In this document: piece after piece, positions 60,596 to 64,000 of the stretch | Layout: each line of letters begins with the position of its first letter | Numbering within the stretch: position 1 is the stretch's first letter | Assembly (NCBI GenBank): GCA_015234465.1 | Contig: JADGNA010000008.1 | Location: 744,001-808,000, forward strand | Origin: Salinibacterium sp. | GTDB taxonomy: Bacteria; Actinomycetota; Actinomycetes; Actinomycetales; Microbacteriaceae | Length of the DNA stretch: 64,000 nt | Reading direction: 5' to 3' | The notes under the pieces: model-generated | Databases searched by the model: none | What the model was told of the DNA's origin: nothing | Seen by the model: only the letters and a program-made list of their open reading frames with translations | Position numbers and translations under genes: made by a program

Positions 60596-61371
60596 CAGGC
60601 GGCTCCTTCCAAGACGGCGGCGAGCTCTGCTGGCATGCCCGCGGATGCCGGTTGCCACGACTCCATGACGCCGTAGGCGATGATGCGCTCGGCCGCGGAG
60701 AAGCGCGGGTTGCAGCTGGTCAGGGTGATGAACCGCTCCCCCGCCGCCTCGATGCCGGGGGCCTGCGGCACCGGATCCAGCACGCCTGTTCCCGTCGGCA
60801 GCACGTATTCGAGGTTGCGGAACGCGTAGGTATACCAGCCGTCGGCCGTCTGCACATAGATCTTGTCGCCGAGCTGTAATTCACCGATCTCGGCGAAGGG
60901 TTTGCCCCACGTGGTGCGGTGGGCGGCGAGGGCAAAGTTGCCGACCTCACCCGGCAGCTGCGTCGCGGGATAGTGACCGACTCCGAGGTCCTCCCGGTTG
61001 AGCACGGCCGAGAGGCTGACGCCTTCGCCGATCTTGCGCACATAGTCGGCACCGAAGCGCGGCACGAAGAGGGTTGCGAATGCCTCATTCATGACGGGCG
61101 CGATGGTGCTGACAGGTTCGACCGGGTCAACGGGATCGACGGTCCCCTTGTCGGTGTCGGCGGGAGCTTCTTTCGCGAGGTTCTCACTGAACTCGATCGC
61201 GGCATCCCGCTGCTCGTTGCCGACGATGATGTCGTTGAGCCAGAGCTGCCAACCGAGGAAGAGGAGCACGAGCACGCCCGCGGTCAGGAACAGCTCGCCG
61301 AGCACCCCGATGATGACCAGGCCGACGGATGCCCGGGGCTGAGCCCGTCGCCCCCCTCGTGCCCTTGCCAT
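60595..61371 (-). CDS. srtE: Class E sortase
   Basis: 258 residues. N-terminal membrane anchor (VGLVIIGVLGELFLTAGVLVL), an Asp/Pro/Val-rich linker, then the sortase fold with FALAAHRTTWGKPF (His) and FITLTSCNPRFSAAERI (nucleophile Cys and Arg). The TLTSC motif and its place near trpG and crgA indicate class E, which anchors LAxTG proteins in actinobacteria. Start ATG 61371; divergent from crgA. Confidence 0.92.
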   Translation of the reverse strand: MARARGGRRAQPRASVGLVIIGVLGELFLTAGVLVLLFLGWQLWLNDIIVGNEQRDAAIEFSENLAKEAPADTDKGTVDPVDPVEPVSTIAPVMNEAFATLFVPRFGADYVRKIGEGVSLSAVLNREDLGVGHYPATQLPGEVGNFALAAHRTTWGKPFAEIGELQLGDKIYVQTADGWYTYAFRNLEYVLPTGTGVLDPVPQAPGIEAAGERFITLTSCNPRFSAAERIIAYGVMESWQPASAGMPAELAAVLEGAA

Positions 61372-61399
61372 GCAGCGAGTCTATTCGAGCACTTCCCGC

Positions 61400-61405
61400 T
61401 AGAAT
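61400..61405 (+). promoter_or_regulatory. -10 hexamer TAGAAT of crgA
   Basis: TAGAAT, 7 bases before ATG 61413; the closest -10 to consensus among the leaderless genes here. Confidence 0.55.
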
Positions 61406-61412
61406 TCCGGGC

Positions 61413-61655
61413 ATGGCCAAGTCGACGAACTCCACGCCCGATTCCTCACGGGAGGTCCGCTCCGGCGACGACGCCCCCAACCCGGTGTGGTTCAAGCCGA
61501 TCATGTTCGGTCTGATGCTGCTCGGGCTCCTGTGGATCATCGTCTACTACATCAGCCAGACCGCCCTGCCGATCGCGGAACTCGGCGACGGCAACATCCT
61601 CGTCGGCTTCGGCATCATGTTCGTCGGCTTCCTCATGACAACCCGCTGGCGCTGA
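61413..61655 (+). CDS. crgA: Cell division protein CrgA
   Basis: 80 residues, two membrane segments: NPVWFKPIMFGLMLLGLLWI with VYYIS, then LGDGNILVGFGIMFVGFLMTTRWR, the CrgA end. CrgA recruits FtsI and FtsQ and delays septation in Streptomyces. ATG 61413 is fixed by the -10. Divergent from srtE. Confidence 0.95.
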   Translation: MAKSTNSTPDSSREVRSGDDAPNPVWFKPIMFGLMLLGLLWIIVYYISQTALPIAELGDGNILVGFGIMFVGFLMTTRWR

Positions 61656-61701
61656 CCCACCCCGCACGACACCACTTCGGGGGTCAACTACACCGGTGTA
61701 A

Positions 61702-61732
61702 TTATCCCCACTGTGGAATCACCTGTGGATAA
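61702..61732. promoter_or_regulatory. Inverted pair of DnaA-box-like sequences
   Basis: TTATCCCCA (61702-61710) and TGTGGATAA (61724-61732; its complement TTATCCACA is the consensus DnaA box) face each other in the A/T-richer gap between the convergent crgA and rhomboid genes. A 10-bp palindrome ACACCGGTGT lies at 61690-61699. Confidence 0.5.
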
Positions 61733-61755
61733 CTCCACTTGGGTGGGGAGACGGA

Positions 61756-62607
61756 TCAGCCGAAGCGCGCGTACATCAGCACGACGCCGATGACCGTGAG
61801 CACCACGAGCCCTGCCGCAACCGCAACGAGGAGCAGCCGCTGTCGGCGTACGGCGTTCCTGTGGCGCGTGCGCAAGAAGATGAAGCCGGTGAGTGCGCCA
61901 ACAAGGATGCCGCCCACGTGCGCCTCCCATGCGATGCCGGGAACGATGAAGCCGATCGCGAGATTCAGCCCCAGCACGATCACGAGCTGGACACTGTTGC
62001 CGCCGAGCCCGCGGTTGATGACGAAGAATGCGCCGAAGAGTCCGAAGATCGCGCCCGATGCACCCACGACGGGTGTGAGCGGGGACAGCAGCAACACGGC
62101 GACCGAGCCGCCCAGGGCGCTCAAGACGTAGAGCGCAAGGAATCGCCAGCGGCCGAGCATCCCCTCGAGCATCCGCCCGAACAGCCAGAGCGCATACATG
62201 TTGAAGAGGATGTGGAAGAAGGAGTTCTGGGAGTGCACGAGCGCTGTCGTGATCAGCCGCCATGGCTGCACGTCGGTGTACGGGCCCCAGTAGAGGAGGG
62301 CGTTGGTCACGACCCCGCCCGTGAAGAGCTGGAGCAGATAGACCAGGACGGTCACGCCCAGGATGCTGTAGGTGACGACCGTGCCCTCGCCCCGCCGAGC
62401 ACGATTGATCGCCGTGACGACCGCGGGCTTGCGGCGGGGAGCGGAAGCCTGGTGCTCGCGCACGCACTCGGGACAGTGCACGCCCACGGGTGCCTGCGTC
62501 TGGCATTCGGGGCAGACGGTGCGTCCGCAGCGCTGGCACAGGATGAAGCTCTGCCGATCGGGATGCCGATAGCAGTAGTTGTCGGGACTGGAGGGCAGGC
62601 TGCTCAC
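61756..62607 (-). CDS. Rhomboid-family intramembrane serine protease
   Basis: 283 residues. A cytosolic N-terminus has a cysteine-rich B-box-like zinc module (CYRHPDRQSFILCQRCGRT, CPECQTQAPVGVHCPECV). Six or seven membrane segments follow with HILFNMYALWLFG, the catalytic Ser in VGASGAIFGLFGAFF and His in WEAHVGGILVGAL. The start is GTG 62607. It lies in the same place beside ppiA and crgA in M. tuberculosis (Rv0110-type paralogues exist elsewhere); substrates unknown. Confidence 0.92.
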   Translation of the reverse strand: MSSLPSSPDNYCYRHPDRQSFILCQRCGRTVCPECQTQAPVGVHCPECVREHQASAPRRKPAVVTAINRARRGEGTVVTYSILGVTVLVYLLQLFTGGVVTNALLYWGPYTDVQPWRLITTALVHSQNSFFHILFNMYALWLFGRMLEGMLGRWRFLALYVLSALGGSVAVLLLSPLTPVVGASGAIFGLFGAFFVINRGLGGNSVQLVIVLGLNLAIGFIVPGIAWEAHVGGILVGALTGFIFLRTRHRNAVRRQRLLLVAVAAGLVVLTVIGVVLMYARFG

Positions 62608-62641
62608 AGCCCGCCCCCCGTCCTCGCGAAGATCACGGGAT

Positions 62642-63175
62642 TCAGACCGCGTCGATCGTGATGCTGTTGATGACGACGTCCTCGAGGGGCTTGTCGCCCG
62701 GGCCCTTCTTGACGGACTCGATCTTCTTCACGACATCCTGCGATGCGGCATCCTCGACCTTGCCGAAGATCGTGTGCTTGCCCTGGAGCCAGGTGGTGGG
62801 CACGGTCGTGATGAAGAACTGCGAACCGTTCGTGCCGCGACCCATCTGGATGCCCGCGTTCGCCATTGCGAGCACGTAGGGCTTCGTGAAGTCGAGCTCG
62901 GGGTGGATCTCGTCGTCGAACTGGTAGCCGGGGCCACCGATGCCCTTGCCGAGGGGGTCGCCGCCCTGGATCATGAAGTCGTCGATGATGCGGTGGAAGA
63001 TGACGCCGTCGTAGAGGGGACGGTTGGTCTTCTGGCCCGTTGCGGGGTCAGTCCACTCCTTCGTTCCGCTCGCGAGGCCAACGAAGTTGTCGACGGTCTT
63101 CGGGGCGTGGTTGCCGAAGAGGTTGACCTTGATGTCGCCCATGGAGGTATGGAGGGTCGCTACGTGTGTGTGCAT
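62642..63175 (-). CDS. ppiA: Cyclophilin-type peptidyl-prolyl isomerase
   Basis: 177 residues. Cyclophilin signature: VIFHRIIDDFMIQGGDPLGKG, with the FHR catalytic Arg, then MGRGTNGSQFFITTVPTTWL and HTIFGKVED. No signal peptide, so a cytosolic foldase. In M. tuberculosis ppiA is Rv0009, between gyrA and crgA, so the unsequenced right side probably leads to the gyrase genes. Confidence 0.94.
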   Translation of the reverse strand: MHTHVATLHTSMGDIKVNLFGNHAPKTVDNFVGLASGTKEWTDPATGQKTNRPLYDGVIFHRIIDDFMIQGGDPLGKGIGGPGYQFDDEIHPELDFTKPYVLAMANAGIQMGRGTNGSQFFITTVPTTWLQGKHTIFGKVEDAASQDVVKKIESVKKGPGDKPLEDVVINSITIDAV

Positions 63176-63316
63176 GGCCCAAGTATTTCATTCGTGTCCG
63201 GGCGATCGCGGCGTGTTCGCTGACGGCGACGCATCCATCGAATACTCAGTGCGCTCACAGAAGTGGCCGTGGTTGTATGGAAGTTGCTTCACACACCCGC
63301 CGACTGGAGGTCACTC

Positions 63317-63940
63317 ATGGCTTTGTCCCGTAAACGTGCACGTGAACTGAAGCGGCTGAAGCACTCCGCATCCGATCTGTGGGAGAACCAGCGCGAGGTC
63401 CTCGACCAGGCGAGCAAGGTGGTTCGTGAGGCCGGCCGTCAGGCTGGCAACCTCGGGCGCGACGAGGTCGTTCCCCGCGTGCGCGACACGATCGATCACC
63501 GCGTCAAGCCCGTCATCGCGACGGGTGCTATGGCCACCAAGTCCGTCGCCGAGGGCGCGCGCTACAAGGTGCAGCATGATGTGCTCCCCTCCCTCGCGTC
63601 CGCCGTCGCCACTGCGCTTGCCGTGATCGAGGTCACGAAGGATGCCCGCGTGCGCGACGCCATGAAGGCCGTGCACAAGGCAGGAGGCGCAGAGAAGGTG
63701 CTCGACATCTCGAGCCGCAAGACCAAGAAGAAGGCCAAGCAGATCCGCAAGGACCTGGAGAAGCGGGTGAGCTTCGTTCCCCCGAAGTCGACCCCCGGCC
63801 CCGGTCGCTACATCGTCATGGGCGTGGGCGTTGTCGCCCTGCTCGGAGTGGGTTACGCCGTCTGGCAGACCCTGCGAGCCGACGACGACCTCTGGATCTC
63901 TGACGAGCCCGAGGAACTCCCCGCGAGCGACACGCTCTGA
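63317..63940 (+). CDS. Hypothetical protein with long amphipathic region and C-terminal membrane segment
   Basis: 207 residues. Residues 1-125 are helix-forming and charged (WENQREVLDQASKVVREAGR), a basic stretch follows (RKTKKKAKQIRKDLEKR), then one membrane segment (YIVMGVGVVALLGVGYAVW) and an acidic tail. Resembles the DNA-helicase-like or apolipoprotein-like small proteins found next to ppiA in Microbacteriaceae; no function assigned. Start ATG 63317 with GGAGGT, a near-perfect Shine-Dalgarno. The 63176-63316 gap shows no gene. Confidence 0.78.
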   Translation: MALSRKRARELKRLKHSASDLWENQREVLDQASKVVREAGRQAGNLGRDEVVPRVRDTIDHRVKPVIATGAMATKSVAEGARYKVQHDVLPSLASAVATALAVIEVTKDARVRDAMKAVHKAGGAEKVLDISSRKTKKKAKQIRKDLEKRVSFVPPKSTPGPGRYIVMGVGVVALLGVGYAVWQTLRADDDLWISDEPEELPASDTL

Positions 63941-63954
63941 CCAGCTCGCCTCGC

Positions 63955-63986
63955 CGAATGCCGTCCGCTCCGCCGGGCGGCATTCG
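63955..63986 (+). terminator. Terminator after the last gene
   Basis: Arms 63955-63967 and 63974-63986 pair over 13 bases with one G-U, loop of six, followed by TCGTT. Weak U-tract. Confidence 0.7.
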
Positions 63987-64000
63987 TCGTTAAGCCACGA

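Noticed and set aside
61656-61755. Replication origin oriC
   Set aside because: Only two DnaA-like boxes and no AT-rich unwinding region; actinobacterial oriC lies between dnaA and dnaN and has many boxes.

Overview
The window comes from the chromosome of a high-GC actinobacterium, most likely a member of the Microbacteriaceae. The support is the strong G/C bias at third codon positions, frequent GTG and TTG starts, many apparently leaderless promoters (a TAnnnT hexamer 6-8 bases before the start codon), NucS (EndoMS) mismatch repair, a DtxR/IdeR-type iron box, a CebR-type cellobiose operator, and the actinobacterial fhaA-fhaB-pstP-rodA-pbpA-pknA-pknB / trpG / srtE / crgA / rhomboid / ppiA cluster. 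In Mycobacterium and relatives that cluster lies close to dnaA-gyrB-gyrA, so the right-hand end is probably near the replication origin. No insertion sequence, prophage or CRISPR array is visible.

Layout. 1-5.5 kb: malic enzyme (cut by the left edge), rlmC, a membrane protein, pheA and pgm. 5.7-12.6 kb: a complete cellobiose-type system (binding lipoprotein, two permeases, GH1 beta-glucosidase, LacI/CebR regulator) with three near-identical 14-bp operators; one operator sits over the promoter of a divergent VanY-type carboxypeptidase. 12.7-17 kb: an orphan DNA methyltransferase, then an iron-box operon of a lipoate-ligase-like protein, a haem-type permease and ATPase, and a blue-copper lipoprotein. 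17-20.5 kb: a truncated gene remnant, an alpha/beta hydrolase and a marR-MFS pair. 20.5-29.4 kb: amino-acid metabolism, with a GCS2-type ligase, rocD and a ddaH-like amidinohydrolase under a divergent Lrp regulator, an ArsR regulator, a 2-oxoglutarate-type oxygenase, and a PutA-like protein whose aldehyde dehydrogenase half has lost its catalytic residues. 29.5-37.3 kb: mainly housekeeping genes (thioesterase, trhO, pfkA, panD, acuI-like reductase, hemD), a three-gene small-membrane-protein operon and a serine hydrolase. 37.3-50.6 kb: M13 peptidase, uraA, a MATE exporter, a LacI/MFS pair with tandem operators, nucS, a HAD phosphatase, an FAD oxidoreductase behind a short coupled ORF, nhaA, aroQ and a ThrE-type exporter. 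50.6-64 kb: tRNA-Leu(CAG) and the cell-division / Ser-Thr kinase cluster.

How the genes work together. The ceb genes import beta-glucosides and hydrolyse them under CebR. The ddaH-like and rocD products plausibly turn arginine into P5C, while the nearby PutA probably cannot carry out the P5C-to-glutamate step. FhaA, FhaB, PstP, RodA, PbpA, PknA, PknB and CrgA form the phosphorylation-controlled elongation and division module. Several intergenic regions, mostly between or just after convergent genes, carry hairpins that fall into at least two small repeat families.
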